From contig NW_019091705.1 of the NCBI RefSeq assembly GCF_001949145.1, positions 1 to 44,472 on the forward strand: a stretch of 44,472 bases of DNA. The letters are read 5' to 3'. The translations under genes were made by a program, and so were the position numbers. This stretch comes from Acanthaster planci (Eukaryota; Echinodermata; Asteroidea; Valvatida; Acanthasteridae). The notes below the pieces were generated by a model. It had not been told where the DNA came from. It did no database searches and saw only the letters and a list, made by a program, of their open reading frames with translations. This document shows positions 10,250 to 21,635 of the stretch, piece by piece. Within the stretch, counting starts at the first letter, position 1; each line of letters opens with the position of its first letter.

Positions 10250-10383
10250 GTGTGATGTGGTTGACAAAGCAGACCCACTTTCTGCCTGTCTTCAAATCCC
10301 TCTTTGGAAACCTCAGAAAATTAAATTTAGGTTTTTTTGCGACAGTTCTGAGAACATCCACTGACCACACGGGACTTTGGCAT
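10161..10383 (-). pseudogene. THAP-like DNA-binding domain relic
   Basis: Minus-strand fragment resembling the N terminus of a THAP zinc-finger protein, a C2CH DNA-binding fold found in P-element-type transposases and derived host factors. From ATG 10383 it reads MPKSRVVSGCSQNC. A one-base slip in an A7 run (10332-10338 on the plus strand) then moves the frame, which continues with KKPKFNFLRFPKRDLKTGRK. N-F-x-R-F-P-K followed by a K-W is the THAP core. The first Cys is an Arg here, and the distal C-x2-H is not intact. The frameshift and lost zinc ligands say it is a relic. No transposase body was found beside it. An unrelated small basic protein is the alternative. Confidence 0.45.
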
Positions 10384-10822
10384 ATTAATTATTTCGAACA
10401 ATCCACCAAAGCATGAAATAATGTTGGGAAAATAGTTAAAGTCTTTTCCTTACTCACACGTCCACATACATGTGCGCGCACACCCACACAACTTGGCCAG
10501 TACCTACATGTAGTAACATGATGACGTTTATCATTTGCATACATTGAATATAAACATGGTTTTCACAAAAGATGGAGCTGAATCATGTTGCAAATGTCAA
10601 ATTCAACTTTGATTTTATTACACTAAAAGTAAACCTCATGCCGTAAAATAGTGTTGTGACAGATGCTTGTTGGCAATTCAGTAGAATCTTTGCGGCTTGT
10701 TTTGGAAGCGAAATGCTTTTAAACATGTCCCTGAAATTGTTCTACCGTCAACTGAAAGTCTGTTCATAATTACATTTGTGCCAAGTACTGGTTTCATGTT
10801 ATTAATTCTATTTTATTTAAAG
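10384..10822. other. Intron sequence upstream of the first visible Rab40 exon
   Basis: AT-rich sequence with a CA-rich patch (10457-10490). It ends in TTTTATTTAAAG, a T-rich 3' splice site directly before the Rab40 exon. An upstream open frame from 10697 is read-through of the intron, not an exon. Confidence 0.6.
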
Positions 10823-11045
10823 CATGCACCAGGCGTGCCAAAAATCCTCATTGGCAACCGGCTACATCTGGCCTACAAGCGGCAAGTCAGCTCAGAAGAG
10901 GCCCAGATCTATGCCCTTAAGAATGACATGGTGTACTTTGAGGTCAGCCCCTTGTGTGACTTCAACGTGACTGAGTCACTTACAGAGCTATCACGGGTGG
11001 TGCTGAAGCGCAATGGCATGGAGCGACTATGGCGAACTAACAAAG
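10823..11045 (+). CDS. RAB40-like: Rab40-family GTPase, penultimate coding exon
   Basis: Encodes the C-terminal half of the Rab-like G domain of a Rab40 protein, a membrane-linked GTPase that acts as substrate receptor of a Cullin-5 ubiquitin ligase. It starts with [16 protein letters not shown], where the G4 guanine-specificity motif appears as the Rab40-type NRLH. It continues through [12 protein letters not shown] (G5 region) and [16 protein letters not shown], which leads into the SOCS box. The exon is 223 bp, begins in phase 0 after AAAG and ends in phase 1 at AACAAAG before GTGAGAA. The reading frame has no defects. Wording is close to vertebrate RAB40C throughout, including the exon borders. 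Exons for the P-loop and switch regions are not in this window. Confidence 0.92.
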
Positions 11046-11047
11046 GT

Positions 11048-14000
11048 GAGAACACAATGTAGGATTGTGAGAGATGGAACACTGTAGACTGAAGAATAGG
11101 TACATGTAGTTCTGATGGTGTATTGAGGTAAGGCACTCTAAGAATCTGTCTGAATGCTCAGAGTTGAGAGAGTTGCTCTCATTGTGTGACTGAACTCAGC
11201 CAAATTGTGCTCAAATCACCAGAGCTACTTTGAGTGACAAACCAGTGAACAAATCTCATACTATAGCAATCAATGACAGTGATCCTTAGGGCTGACATTC
11301 CACATATGGGGCAGCGTGGACATCTGGGATTCTCACAAAATTTGCAGGTACTGCGCTAGTGAAAATGGCGATGTACGCATGCACCAGCCAGTCCGAGGAT
11401 CAGGTTACACAATCTTTTCTTTGATCAGTATGTACGCACGCGCTCATGGCAGTTGTTTTCATTGGCACGGTGTGGTTGCTACTCGCAATTTTATGAAACT
11501 CCCGGATGTCCGCACTGCCCCATATGTACTTCTTCATGGTTGTACCTTTGAGTACGTGTGCAGTGTCACAAACCTTTGCAGCAGTACAGTATCTTTCTGT
11601 GGGTGCTGGTTGCACAGTGTCAGTAGCATTCAAATGTTGGCCACACTGCTTACCTCTGTAGTGAAGTTGATGTCATGCTGTGAGGCTACGCTGTATTACT
11701 CTGTTAAATCAAAATTGCCCTTTTATATCATAGATATTTCTATACAGAGAATCGATCATGTGTTGTGCTTGAGATGAGTACCCCGTAGCTATGTTGAGTT
11801 TGAACAAAAAAAGTGGGTAACACTTTTACTATTCACTGATTTTGACTTTCATTGTGCATCCATTGCACTGATGGCTGGTTCCAGACAACATAAGTGCTGC
11901 AAGTAAGTGCTAAGGTTCGGTTTGGACATGTTTGGAACTTCTTTGCCGAACTTCGGTTCAGTTCGGGCTCAGACATGTACACACACGTACATACTTTTTT
12001 CAATGCACATTGAGACATCGAAGAGCTCGCTATGCATGTGCCATTGGACTTCCGTGTATAAAATACATTCAAGCGATGGATCTTCATCTCCATCCCCCAT
12101 CCATAAGTAACGGTTGTACCTTGCATGTTCTCAGTTGATTATTAGTGAATTCTCACTGTGCGGTTTTTATAACTATCGCGTGATGTAGGGCCATCGTAAG
12201 TTTATGGCATGCAGTGTTCTTCAGAGCTAAAATTTGTGCCGCCCTGCTTTTTTTTTTTGAGTAGTGTATTTTTTCCCTAATGTCTACATTCTCAAGATTT
12301 GAATAAAAAAGAGGTTTACCACAGTCTGTGGATCGAGTTTGAGTTTACCGACAACGCTTGTGATGTACTGACAATGACAAGGAACAGTTGAGTGCAGCAC
12401 GAGTCTATACGCGATGTTGCATTTTGTAAGGCATCTGTATTGGTGTGGACTGGTCCCACTCCTCCCGTGTACTGCATTTTCAAAATGTAGTAGCGTCGAG
12501 AATCAGTTTAATAAAGTAGAAATTCCTTAACGCAAGAGGGCTTATTTTTCAGAAACTAGGCTGGGTCCAAATAACTTGACTACGGCCTGATGTTACGCGC
12601 GAGTCTATGTGTAGAGGCCACAGCCTGTTCTCAATTCGTCAACGTGTAATTTAAAGCCAAAGCCCAATGAATGATTCAGATCTCAGATCTCAGGTGATCG
12701 TGGGCTGCCTACCGTTATGCATAGTCAACCTCGTGTCCCAAAAAACCACCGCGTATGTTATGTACACATACATTGTATTGCACAAGCGTGTGCGTGTACA
12801 CGCAATGCATGTGAGTGGTACCCGCGGCGCAACATTGTTTTGCGGAGTGTGTGCAGGCGCCAGTGGAAGGACCGTGCCATGCCTGAGCAACCCCCACACT
12901 TTGCTCCAATGGAGGGGTTGCTTCATATTTATGACGTGAGCTGGAAGTTGTAAACTTATCTTTACCTGAACATATGTCTTTTGGCCTTTTTTATTCAAGG
13001 GCACATTTTGAGGCCGGTTTTTACTCTGCCTTTTCACAGTCAGCTGATCATTGAGAAAACTGCATGCTCTACTCATCTCAAGCATGTCTCGAGTCACTAA
13101 CATGACTATGGTTCTGCTAAAAATGCTCCGAAAATTAAAATAGCTTTGTCATCGAATCTTTCGATGAAGAAATTCCTCCTGAAGAATATCCTAGCCAATA
13201 TTTCACGTTGTAAATGCAGTCAGATTTTGGGCCAAATTACAGAAGAAAGTGGAATGGAAATTGCCCCAGAATGCACCACAGAGCATCTAGAATCCAAAAT
13301 TTTCCGGACCCCCCACCATAAGGGCTTTGCGCTTCGCACTCACAATTTTGTCTACCACCCTGCCAAACTTTCGGCCGTGGAGAACACTGGGCATGTACAT
13401 GTATTGTGTGAACTGTGCACACATACATGTATGTGTAAATGTACATACACATTCATGTGTCGAGCCCAAGAACAGCATAGTGAGTACACTATTGTGATCC
13501 ATTCTTCGTTTTCTTTTGCTTTTTTATCAAGCTTTCTTGCATGCATTCCATGCACTATTAATGCCGTGCCATATTTAAGCCGAATATCTAAACCGACCAG
13601 CTTGGTTAGATCCAGTTTGGTTCGAATATGCCATGATAGATGAGTTTTGGTTCGGTTTGGTGGTCGGGCTGCACTGAACATCGTACCATCCAATTGTGGC
13701 TAATATTTATGTAGCCTTGACCAAGGCTTTGGGATTCTGATTGTCTCACATGATGATGGGAACAAAATATCTTCCAAAAGTGGCTTGTCATGTGCTCATC
13801 CAGTGCCTGTAATGTTATCACCCACTGAACCCAGACGTGCATGCCTCATGTGTGCTCATACTCCTCATACGGTGCGCATGCATGTACACATACATGTACA
13901 TAAATGTACACAGTCCGTATCCCAATACCTTGATGGTTTTAAACTGTGGCAGGAAGCCCAATGCCACTATTGATGATACTACCCACTGTGAAAATGTACG

Positions 14001-15469
14001 ACAAGTTTAATTAGCAGATTGTTGGACTGTCTGCAAAGGAACACTGCAGTGGCGGACTATTACTATGGGTGAAAGTCTTTGATTTCCCTGTTTGTACTGC
14101 TTCTTTGGCATTCCCACAAATTCTTCAGCCACTGTCATCATGATCTGATCCCCATTGCCCCCCAAATTGAATGAAATAACCATGAACACAGTAAGTGTCA
14201 AAAGGCACGGTCACACACATTAGCCTTATCATTTCACAGTGGGCACCATGGTGCTATGCTGCACAAGTTGTCTGGTGTTTTTCATGAAGCTCATGATTGG
14301 TCAGTTAGAAATAAATCATATATGTTCTTGAAAAGTTTGCTTTGTGTGGTTGGTTTAAGAGGAGCTGTTGATCAAACCCAACATACATGAACCCGCATAT
14401 CCCCAAAGTCATCCCAAACCAGCAGTTGTAATCCCTGCAAGGCAGTCTTTTGATTTTACAGCCATGGAAGACTGGCAAATGGCATGCACACATGCATGCA
14501 TGGCAGTTAAGTGGTTCAATGTGTGCACGGTATATGTATGCTTATTTGCTTGCTCTGCTGTTTGCGTTATTACCGGTTTGGTATGTAGTGAAAGTACAAG
14601 GTGGCTTGTTTGCTGGGGTTTGGTACATAGGGCCATATTCTCTCCCTTGGACAAAAAGCCACAGAGACCACTTTGCACAAGGCTACTGTTACTGGAAAGC
14701 ATGCGATTCTTTTTACTTCATACGTTTCAATTACCGCAAAGTAATTTAGAATCAATTCGGTACATTTGTTGACCAAAACTGTTTGCAGGAATTAGACTCT
14801 GTGTCTCAATCTTTCAATCAAGCAGTACTTATCATTGCCATTGATGGTCTGAGAGCTGAGGCACGAGCCGTTCATTCTGCTTCGCTGGAAAGGAACTCAT
14901 AATCATAAATGTTACACCATTTGACCCACTTTTTAACTTTGGCTGTACTTTTGCTTTTGTTCCAACTAATGGAACAGTCCAACTGAGCGTGGTGGAATCA
15001 AGTACATGTATGTACTTGTTTAATATGCTAACTCCACCATTGTTGAAATAATCCTTATTCTTTACAACCCCCTTTCAGCCTACTAGGACTGAAGAGAAGG
15101 AGCTCATTAAGCTAAACGGTCATTTGTTGTTGCATAAATTCTTGTGACTTTACATGTTATGTCCTCATTACTTTCATCATGTGACCATCTGGCAAACCAT
15201 ATAAAACCAAGGGTGTGCGAAATTTCCTTAGGGACTTTTCTGACTTGGATAGACCTTGGAACATCTAGAGGTGTTGGGGGTCCCCATTCAGCTTTTTGTT
15301 CTTTAGGTATAAGTTTTTGGAGTAGTTTTTTGAGACTCAGGTCAGTCCATTCCAGCCATTCCTTTTGCTCTAAATGTGTATATTCTTGTGCATGTGGCAG
15401 GGTATTTTCTTTGATAGGACTGTTTCTGAGGAAGGGCATCGCCTGCATTGGGCCTGAGGTTTGAACAAG
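11048..15469. other. Intron stretch without recognisable genes
   Basis: I see no exon or transposon protein here. A 153-codon open frame at 11316-11777 is Cys/His-rich by chance and matches no domain I know. Palindromic ACATGTA-type words cluster at 13391-13460, 13880-13915 and 15001-15020. The rest is unassigned. Confidence 0.5.
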
Positions 15470-16037
15470 TTAATCACTTGCTGCGGGGTGGTTTGAAAAA
15501 TGCAGTGCACATAATCGGGACTTTTTCAAGATTTTCAGTTTTCAAAATTCTTCAAAAATTTATCATTTCAATTAATGGATGTTTACACATGCACATATTA
15601 CTGTCTGGTGGCCACTCTAGTCTGACGGACAAAATCTGTTGAGTATTTCAGCCAGGCCTGCAGCCTTGTAAATAGAGTCCAGATTGTACGGTGTTATATA
15701 ACCTTCTTTTGTTCCTGAACCTGGCACAGTGCTGACCTCTTTTCAGTAGGGGCCAGATTAGCATGCAGTGGTGCTGTGTGGCTCATCGCTGCGGTAGTGT
15801 CTGGTGGTAATCCGCTCGCTCTAAATGCCCCAAGCCATGGTATACTGTTTCAAAACAAGGTTGGATTATCTCCACAATTGAGAGTGAAAAAAATGTCAGT
15901 AATGCCCATTATTCGTTTGTTACGAGTATGGTCTTTTGTTACAAGGCCCAGTTCCCTTTGTCCGATTTCGGGGACCCTGGCCACAAGTATAAACACACGG
16001 TGCCCGAAACCGTGGTCCCCCGGCGGCAAGTGGTTAA
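15470..16037 (-). mobile_element. TTAA-ended MITE, copy B (full length)
   Basis: A 568 bp copy with TTAA at both ends (15470-15473 and 16034-16037). It opens TTAATCACTTGCTGCGGGG and closes CGGCGGCAAGTGGTTAA, so the termini are about 14-bp inverted repeats of the form CCACTTGCTGYCGG. The interior matches copy F in reverse orientation. No ORF of note. Confidence 0.85.
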
Positions 16038-17553
16038 AGCCCGCTTGCATTGACGTGTATTTGGAATTGGCTGACATGTATAGGAACATACATGTATGTG
16101 TCTTTTCGTCTCGTTCTGCCCTGTTTAAAAGAGGGAGCAACTAGCTTAATAATTGAAGTATTTAAAAGTCCTATTGGTATCGGTAAATTGTTTTGTAGAC
16201 ATTTAATATACTTTGAAATAAACGATTAAGCAGCTTAAAGTCTTCTGCGGTGAGGCAAGTTAGCCCGTCTCCACCGTAGTTGTTAATTTTGTGTAGTTTT
16301 TCCCCTTGTTGATTAGTGACTTGGAACCCACAGTTGCATTACGTGTAACATTACCTTTCCCACCAAGTCAAAAGAAATACATGTAAACAAACTGATCTCA
16401 CTGTGGTTTCTTTTAAACATTGTTAGCTCACTGAGATTTCTTTAAAGTTGCAAGCTCACTGAGGTTCTTTAAACATTGCTAGCAATTTCAAACGTGCATG
16501 GAGGATCATGAAGTCAAGATGATTCCAGGTAAAACTTACAATCAACAATCAATGCTTCACAGTTTTGACAGTTTATCAGCTGTCCACATTGGGTTTGAAT
16601 AGATTGTCAACTTGACAACAGTTTCCAATATTTTACCAAAAAAGTCCAATGCAAATACGGCTTATGTCAGTACTATTCACTAACATGAACACTGTTTTCA
16701 TTCAGCATTGTTTATACCATTTATGATAGCCGCCACGTTGAATGGCACTCCATGACCACACATACAATGTGACCCGGTACATAGAAATCGAGCATCAGTC
16801 GCAAATTGACGTTTTGAGATATGTACATGGTCAGAAAGAGAATTTCATAAGCTTTCAAATGGTACACATTACAAGTGTGTTGATGGTAACTTTTCATACC
16901 TACACTTCCCAAATATACAGAACATTGATTGGTTTCAACATTTACCCACATCCCCACTTTACTCAGCCATTACATAAACTGGCCTCAGCCACTTATTCCT
17001 TGATTATGATGTAACGGGGCACAAATTCCCTTTAAAGCTTTCTGTGATATGTTCTTCCGAATATAAAAGTTCCTTTTACACATTGCTGACTTTTCTTTCA
17101 TTGACTGTGTACATTTAACTTCAGTAACAGTGCTCTCATTTACAGCACATAGTCCATCACATCTCAGGTAAAAACATGCAAATGTTGATATCAGATTTGT
17201 TTGTGTTGCTGTGCATCAGCCAAAATAGGTTTCCTTCATGGACCAGATATCACTCTCTGAACCCGATGACGGTCCACACATAATATTACACTTCACTGGA
17301 CTGCTGAAACTTAGACCTTTACATGAATACATGAAATTAAAATATACCTATGCATAATGAGTAATCTAGTTTTGTGAAATAAGTCATGAAAATATGTCTG
17401 AAGTTTTGTATCACTTCATATTTTGGGGTTGTCAAATTTCGGAGTGTATTATGTTATTGCAGGGGTCACTGAAAGCAACTGGTAATGAATGCATGTCATA
17501 CGTAATGGATAATGGCCCAAGTGTGTTGTCAAACATTTGGGCAAGTCCCAACA
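16038..17553. other. Intron stretch with a small tandem repeat
   Basis: Unassigned apart from three imperfect copies of a roughly 29 bp unit at 16397-16482. No transposon ends or coding motifs seen. Confidence 0.5.
16397..16482. repeat. Three-copy tandem repeat, period 28-30 bp
   Basis: Units start CTCACTGTGG (16397), CTCACTGAGA (16427) and CTCACTGAGG (16455). Each continues with TTCTTTAAA-like sequence, and units 1 and 3 end CATTGYTAG. Confidence 0.75.
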
Positions 17554-17717
17554 CTTTATTTATTTATTTATTTATTTATTTATTTGTTTGTTTGTTTGTT
17601 TGTTTGTTTGTTTGTTTGTTTGTTTGTTTGTTGGTTGGTTGGTTGGTTGGTTGGTTGGTTGGTTGGTTGGTTGGTTGGTTGGTTGGTTGGTTGGTCGGTC
17701 GGTCGGTCGGTCGGTCG

Positions 17718-17766
<49 letters not shown>

Positions 17767-18081
17767 GCTTGCTTGCTCGCTTGCTCGCTCGCTTGCTCGT
17801 TTGTTTGTTTCTTGGTTGGTTGGTTGGTTGGTTGGTTGGTTGGTTGGTTGGTTGGTTCGTTGGTTCGTTGGTTCGTTCGTTCGTTGGTTCGTTGGTTCGT
17901 TGGTTCGTTGGTTCGTTCGTTGGTTCGTTCGTTCGTTGGTTCGTTCGTTCGTTGGTTCGTTCGTTCGTTCGTTCGTGGGTGGGTGGGTGGGTGGGTGGGT
18001 GTTGGTGAGGGTGTTTGTTGGGGTGTTTGTTGGGGTGTTTGTTTGTTTGTTTGTTTGTTGGGGTGTTTGTTTGTTTGTTTG
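17554..18081. repeat. Compound tetranucleotide satellite
   Basis: 528 bp of tetranucleotide repeats in successive blocks: (TTTA)n 17554-17584, (TTTG)n to about 17630, (GGTT)n to about 17694, (GGTC)n to about 17716, (GTGC)n to about 17764. Then come mixed GCTT/GCTC, TTTG, a second (GGTT)n, a mixed GTTC/GGTT block to about 17975, (GGTG)n, and GTTT blocks up to a run of Ns. The four-base register is mostly kept from block to block. Long open frames on both strands here ([16 protein letters not shown], and TNQPTNQP on the other strand) are artefacts of the repeat. Confidence 0.95.
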
Positions 18082-18098
18082 NNNNNNNNNNNNNNNNN
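18082..18098. other. Assembly gap (17 Ns)
   Basis: Unknown bases directly after the satellite, so the satellite may be longer in the real genome. The sequence on the far side is unrelated. Confidence 0.99.
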
Positions 18099-18131
18099 AC
18101 TCTTCCAGATTCCTAGTATTGAGGCGCACTG

Positions 18132-18455
18132 TTGTTGGCCTATCCAGGCTGTAGCGTCAAGTGCCGGGTCCTCCAAACATGGCGCGATGTACTATGGTCG
18201 TTGCAGAGAACTGCAACGACCGGGCCACAAAAAAGGCCCAAAGGACCACCAAAAGACGAGAGCACGTCGAATACACGTCCTGCACCTACCTACCTACCTC
18301 CCTCCCTCCCTCCCTACCTCCCACATCCAACAACAGACATACCGCCAATTACAGGTGATGAGGTTGATATGGTATTAAAAAGAGGTGTGCACCTGCCTGC
18401 AAGTGCCACTGCCAAATTAATCTACAAGGAGTTCAAGGACATGTACTTTAAATAG
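18132..18455 (+). other. Unrecognised open frame after the gap
   Basis: A 107-codon open frame ending at TAG 18453. Its last ~37 residues read like ordinary protein (GDEVDMVLKRGVHLPASA, then KLIYKEFKDMYFK). The middle is distorted by a CCTA/CCTC repeat at 18291-18318 encoding Pro-rich sequence. An overlapping frame from ATG 18179 begins MARCTMVVAENCNDRATKKA and is equally unfamiliar. It could be the end of a transposon ORF or chance. No domain recognised. Confidence 0.2.
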
Positions 18456-19108
18456 TTTTCTGTATTGGAAAACTGCACCTTCTTTGCACATGGACATGTG
18501 CAGTGGGGTGTAGTGAATTAAAAAAAAGGATTTTAGGTTCTCTTTTGGCTAGAATGATGTTCTTACATTATTTGAGACCTGCGTTATAACATAAAAAGAT
18601 ATTTCCAAAACGTCTCCCAGCCAAAATATGGATTGAAATTTCTCCTAAAAAGTCATTGTGGATTTCATATGTCATTCATTGGTTGAGATATAAAATCTGT
18701 TCAGTACTTTGGCCTCTAGGCTGATTTCACAAGGTCTGGGTCAAAGATAATTGTAATTGTATTTTTAATAACATCTCTCCCACAGATTTGCTTGGTTTTA
18801 GAGATAGCTGACCCAACATAGAAAATTTAACAATGCAGCTGTACTTTTCCAGACTACCTTGTCAAAAAATGTTTGAACCCACTACTGTAGCACTCCATGT
18901 AACACTTTAGAATGCACTTCATGCGCAACACCCCCACTTGTGCAGCATGTACAAGTATGTGCACACAGTTGAGAAAGTGGAAAGGCATACCTTGTGTACA
19001 GACTAGGTGAAGTTGCAGAGGCAGAAAGTATGATACACATTTATGTACACTTTATGTAGTGAAGTGAACCAATGAACCTTCATCACAGCATCGAATATTC
19101 AGCATGCA
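18456..19108. other. Intron stretch without recognisable features
   Basis: AT-rich, no coding motifs, no repeats that I could match elsewhere in the window. Confidence 0.5.
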
Positions 19109-19715
19109 TTATTTGTTCCCTCCAGGGACTCGATTTTCGGGCACCGTGTGTTTATACGCAGAGCTGGGGTGCCCGGTTTCGGACACAAGAGCTGGTCTGT
19201 GTAACAAAAGACTGTACTCAAAAAAAAGGACCTGCTGCTGGCAATTGCCATCATTTTGCGACTTCAACTTTTTGAAGGTAATCCAGCACTGTTTTGAAAC
19301 AGTATACCACTGTTTGGGCATAGCGCACCCGCGGATTAGCACCACAGACAAAAGTGCTCCAGGGCCCCATTGATGAGCGACACAGCGCCGCTGCTTGCTA
19401 ATCCCGCTGTGTATGCGTATGAAAAGATGCTACTGGCATTCACCGGAACAAAGGAAATCATGCAACACTTCACAATTCTGATTTCTCTTTTACAGGGTTG
19501 CAGGCCTGGGCTGTATACTATAATTAGTACAATATACTAATATTGAAGGTTGCCTGTATGATTAGAGTAGAAACCAGAGAGTCGTTCATGTGGGTGTAAA
19601 CGTCCAGTAAATGAAAACATGAATTTTTGAAGAATTTTGAAAACCTGGAAAATCCTGAAAAAGCCCCGCCATCACATCCCACTCAAGAGAAATCCATCTG
19701 GTAAGAAGTGGTTAA
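19109..19715 (+). mobile_element. TTAA-ended MITE, copy C
   Basis: About 607 bp in the same orientation as copy F. The left end is degraded (TTATTTGTTCCCTCC in place of the TTAACCACTTGCTG terminus) and the right end is kept as AGAAGTGGTTAA with TTAA at 19712-19715. Interior landmarks are shared with copy F: CAAGAGCTGGT, CCTGCTGCTGG, GTATACCACTGTTT, CCAGGGCCCCATTGATGAGC and GGGTGTAAACGTCCA. Confidence 0.8.
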
Positions 19716-19913
19716 TATTCTAGTTCACAATGGTTATATAAGCTGCAGAGACAGGTTCACGTAAGATGACTTTTGATCTTCAGTTTCTGTTTAAATTCTA
19801 TTTGTGAATTTGGAATTGCTACTTGGAATGCCAATGTGGAATGAATTTGGAATGCTGACATCGGTGTTGCGATGGGGGAAGTGAACTACAAAAATCAAGT
19901 CATACATGTACAT

Positions 19914-19958
19914 GACTGATGCAATAAGCTGTGCACATGTTCAACTCTTGCATCAGTC
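19914..19958. repeat. 11-bp perfect hairpin
   Basis: GACTGATGCAA at 19914-19924 pairs exactly with TTGCATCAGTC at 19948-19958 across a 23-nt loop. No stem-flanking features suggest a miRNA precursor of normal length. Confidence 0.6.
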
Positions 19959-20070
19959 AGAACTGTTATTAAGCTGCTTTGGGCTCGCTGCCAAAGCAGA
20001 TATTGGTAGGTGTTTTGGCAATTTTGGTCACTGAAACAGCTCATGTGTCCTTTAAGATTTATTTCATCAT

Positions 20071-20251
20071 TTTTTGGCTTTTTCGCAATTTTGCAAAAAA
20101 GGCATTCTTTTTCTTCTTTTTGTTTGAGGGGGGCGTTTTCACAAGTTGTGAAATGGCACTCTTTCTGTTCTGTTTTTTCTTCTTTTTTCTCTTGGTTTTG
20201 TTTTTGTGGGTTTTTTTGGCTTTTTCGCAAGCTTGCAAAAAAGGCATTACT
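20071..20251. repeat. Local direct repeat, about 39 bp, spaced 142 bp
   Basis: TTTTTGGCTTTTTCGCAA, then TTGCAAAAAAGGCATT, occurs at 20071-20110 and again at 20213-20251. Each copy is itself partly self-complementary (TCGCAAGCTTGC). The sequence between them is T-rich. Confidence 0.75.
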
Positions 20252-21178
20252 TCTGTTCATTTTGTTTCTTCTGCTTTCATGTTACTTGCTCTGCTGACCA
20301 AAAGCCCAGTTGTTTTTTGCACATTTTTTTGCAGACAGTAAAGACCATAAAGCAAAGATAACACTAAAATATGTCATGATGACGTAATCAAGTGATTTAA
20401 TATGAAATTTAGAACATTTAAATATTGTGTTTATTTAAAAATCCGTAAAATCAACCTTGGCAACCAAGTGGCAGAGTATAATTTGGTCTTCAATTTATTT
20501 TGTGTGGGTCAAATCAGGTGACCCTTCCAGTTGAAACTGGAAGTGAGCTTATTGTTTAAAAGTGGTAACAGGTATCAACTTGCTTTCAACAGTGTCAGTC
20601 GTGGGGGTATAGTTTTTTTCAAATCATCTTCTGATGACGTCATGTAATTGTCGAGCGCCCTCTAGCAACAGGTGAAAATTTCTGAAAAATGAATTTTTAA
20701 TAGATGTCTGTGGCGAAGTTTACCTGAAATCACCTAAAAATTGGTGTGGATGATGATGATGTTGGCCCACTTAACACGTGTGAACCAGAAGTTATAATAA
20801 AAAGTCCTTTTATTATTCAAAACTCGCTAAAAAATCAGCCATAACAGATTTAAGCGTAAATTGCACATTGGATGATAGCTAAAACATTAAAGTCACACTA
20901 TATGAGGTGCATAAATTGTGTACTTCTTCACACTGATGAAGCACCGACGACGAAAACCCCCTTACAATATTTGCTAACTCAAAAATCACATTCGCAGCAC
21001 ACACATATGCAGTGCACAGAGCGTAGAACATAATAGAGTTAGAAAAATTTCAAGCACATGGTGCTGAGAGCAGATCGCATTATATGGAATGCCAAAAGGG
21101 GCAAATGCTGAAAATCTCTAATCTGTGCTCTTTCTGCGATGATGATAATAATGTTTTCTATTGTATTTTGTATTATTA

Positions 21179-21635
21179 CATGTCCAATTGGGTTGACATT
21201 TTCCAGATGGAAATTGACGTCATGTGATGAAAATGTCATCAGCCGAGTCATGTGACATTGAAGGTGCATCCTTTATAAGGTGCTTGATCTCCTAAAGTGC
21301 ATGTACGATTGGGTTGAAATTTGGAAGGTATTTAGAAAGGGAAGTGTTATACATGAAAATTGACATCGTGTGATGATGACATTATCAGGTGACAAATCAT
21401 GTGACATTAAAGGTACACTGTTTAAAATTCTATATCTCCTGAAGTATATGCCCAATTGGGTTCAAACCTTGCAGATATCTTGAAAGGGAAATGATTTAGA
21501 TAAACATTGACCTGATGTGATGATGACATCAACAGATGATCATGTCACGTGACATTTAAGATGTTCTCTTCCAAGTGCTGTATCTCTTGACATGCATGTC
21601 TGATTATGTTGAAACCTTACTTAGGGCAAAGATCA
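21179..21635. repeat. Tandem array of ~147 bp repeat, array 1
   Basis: Four unit starts of the form CATGTCCAATTGGGTTGAAA are seen at 21179, 21300, 21447 and 21595, spaced 121, 147 and 148 bp. Each unit then carries AAAGGGAA, a palindromic TGATGATGACATCATC-like core, TCATGTGACATTAAAGGTGC and a TATCTCCTGAAGT tail. The same unit recurs at 27767 and 32897-33345. Confidence 0.8.

Larger units (their letters stand above)
19716..21178. other. Intron stretch with a hairpin and a local duplication
   Basis: No gene seen. It contains the 19914-19958 hairpin and the duplicated block at 20071/20213, then AT-rich sequence with scattered TGACGTCA-like words (for example 20635-20645) leading into the roughly 147 bp repeat array. 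Confidence 0.5.

Noticed and set aside
10697-10822. Upstream extension of the Rab40 exon to an ATG at 10697
   Set aside because: The protein similarity to Rab40 starts exactly at 10823 after an AG, and the upstream residues are hydrophobic intron read-through.
11316-11777. 153-codon plus-strand open frame inside the Rab40 intron
   Set aside because: No recognisable domain, no splice context and an overlapping open frame on the other strand. Probably chance.
17554-18081. CRISPR-like regular repeats
   Set aside because: The period is 4 bp without spacers, and the DNA is clearly animal nuclear. The 25-30 bp tandem repeats elsewhere also lack unique spacers.
17394-18378. Open frames of 185-288 codons on both strands with LVGW, FVCL or TNQP repeats
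   Set aside because: They are translations of the tetranucleotide satellite, where every frame stays open, and some run through the N gap. No protein-coding support.
19914-19958. Possible microRNA precursor
   Set aside because: The stem is only 11 bp with a 23-nt loop, too short for a Drosha/Dicer substrate.
20059-20260. Lys-rich minus-strand frames resembling a basic nuclear protein
   Set aside because: They are translations of T-rich low-complexity sequence around a duplicated block.
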